Below are positions 63,001 through 64,000 of a stretch of 64,000 nucleotides of DNA, one piece after another. The first letter of the stretch is position 1. Every line of letters begins with the position of its first letter. Source of the DNA: Saccharomycopsis fibuligera x Saccharomycopsis cf. fibuligera. Its lineage: Eukaryota > Ascomycota > Saccharomycetes > Ascoideales > Saccharomycopsidaceae. A model generated the notes under the pieces. That model had not been told where the DNA came from. It ran no database searches and saw only the letters and a program-made list of their open reading frames with translations. The stretch lies in contig CP012818.1 of assembly GCA_001936135.1 (NCBI GenBank), positions 1,426,001 to 1,490,000 on the forward strand, in the 5' to 3' direction. A program made the position numbers and the translations under genes.

Positions 63001-64000
63001 GGAGGAACGTATGCTCTAAAGCGGTCATAGATTTTAAAAACAATACCTTCGTTACCAGAAACCTCTTCAATAATACCGGTCACCAATTCACCAAATGGAA
63101 TATCAGCAGCGTTCAAGAATTTTTGACTCAATTCTTTTGGATCCATTGTCAAAACGTATTGGTTTTCAAATGGAGAATAGCTTATGACTTTAGCTTTGTG
63201 TTTTGAACCAATATAATATTGAGCGTTTAAATCAGAGTTTTCAGGAAGCTTGGAAATATGCACACGTCCCAACACTGGACCACTGCCAAGATCTATGTAT
63301 AAATATTGTGAGTCTTGAGCTTTTACTGTAACGGAATCGAGCAAAAAACCTCTTGGATAGGCTTCCATTGGATCAAAAGTGGAGTCTTCAAATGCAGTTC
63401 TCTTGAAATGAAGTATATGAGGCAATAATGAAAGAAACAATTTCTTTTCCCCTTCCGACACAATGGATGCTACGACCTTAGCTTTAAAGCTGCCACCAAT
63501 TTCAAACCTGCTTTTCAAAGCATCATGAGTGTAAAGACCTGAGTTTGGCAAATTCAAAGAAGCGTTAATAGTACCAAATACTTTGCAAGTAACACCGTAC
63601 GGAGTAACTTCGTTGACAATGGCTTCAACAATGTTACCTGGCACAACTGCGTCGAGAGAAGAAATTTTATCCACTGATGGGTGCTGTTTGGTTTTTTTGT
63701 CAGGAGTATGGAAGTTTAAACTTACAACTCTAGAATTAGTTGGTTTTTTAGTGACCATGACCAAGAATACGCTACCTTCGGTGATTTCATTGAGTTTAAA
63801 ACCATGGGCATCAACCTCTTTTTTTGAGATAAAACCAGTCAACTCGTGCTTACCAATATTTAACACAAGACCGTGATCTTCAACACTCTTCACAGATGCT
63901 TGAACTGATTGACCAACAACCAAATCATCTTCTTCCAATTGATCGTTAACAAGAGCTGGCTCTATACTCAACTCAATTCTCTTCAAGTATCTTTTGTTGG
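60006..64000 (-). CDS. RRP5: Ribosome biogenesis factor Rrp5 (5' end outside the window)
   Basis: Large RNA-binding protein needed for both 18S and 5.8S rRNA processing in the nucleolus. The frame is open to the window edge, so the start and first S1 repeats are missing; about 1331 codons are seen (S. cerevisiae Rrp5: 1729 residues). The visible part begins in the stretch [13 protein letters not shown], aligned with S. cerevisiae Rrp5. It holds a series of about nine S1/OB repeats, for example [35 protein letters not shown] and [19 protein letters not shown]. An acidic Ser/Asp/Glu-rich linker and a KKSKKSKK patch follow. The C-terminal region has HAT/TPR-like repeats (from [29 protein letters not shown] onward), the part needed for 18S processing. 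Confidence 0.96.
   Translation of the reverse strand, partial: [1330 protein letters not shown]

Overview
This is a gene-dense piece of a budding-yeast nuclear chromosome (Saccharomycotina). Gene content, very short first exons, TACTAAC-type branch points, and a ribosomal-protein promoter with Tbf1-like and Cbf1-like motifs in place of Rap1 sites all point to the CUG-Ser (Candida/Lodderomyces) clade. The long Ser, Asn and Gln tracts fit a relative of Lodderomyces elongisporus or Candida parapsilosis. I found no single CTG codon that settles the genetic code, so the clade call is an inference.

Layout. 1-4463: two apparently identical 277-bp arms in inverted orientation, each with a 40-codon ORF ending in a CaaX box, read as a farnesylated a-type mating pheromone precursor. 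They face each other across a MoaC-MoaA pair (molybdenum cofactor, step 1) and COA6. 4464-7202: gene-poor, with a possible copia-type pol relic. 7203-16848: PNS1, ISN1 (three introns and a 14-nt micro-exon), RPS4, RRP6 and CIA30, all on the minus strand. 17144-21793: a 1549-residue leucine-rich-repeat protein with a C-terminal RING-like finger. 22590-31156: a REEP/Yop1-family protein, MRP20 divergent from RPB2, and MRPL23 divergent from RPB7. 31724-41846: MUS81, a cytochrome c peroxidase with a long N-terminal extension, an ITR-type sugar/inositol carrier, tRNA-Asn and RRN5. 41847-50535: gene-poor, holding a second identical tRNA-Asn and an AFT-like iron regulator. 50536-64000: RVS167, SME1, URA7, PRD1, ATE1 and the 3' part of RRP5, whose start lies beyond the right edge.

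Most genes are housekeeping: nuclear transcription (RPB2, RPB7, RRN5), ribosome production (RPS4, RRP5, RRP6, tRNA-Asn), mitochondrial translation and respiration (MRP20, MRPL23, COA6, CIA30) and nucleotide metabolism (ISN1, URA7). The regions most worth a second look are the pheromone-gene inverted repeat around molybdenum-cofactor genes, the possible splicing between the MoaA and MoaC ORFs, the extended peroxidase, and the LRR-RING protein. CDS spans with introns run from start codon to stop codon, and exon limits are given in the evidence.
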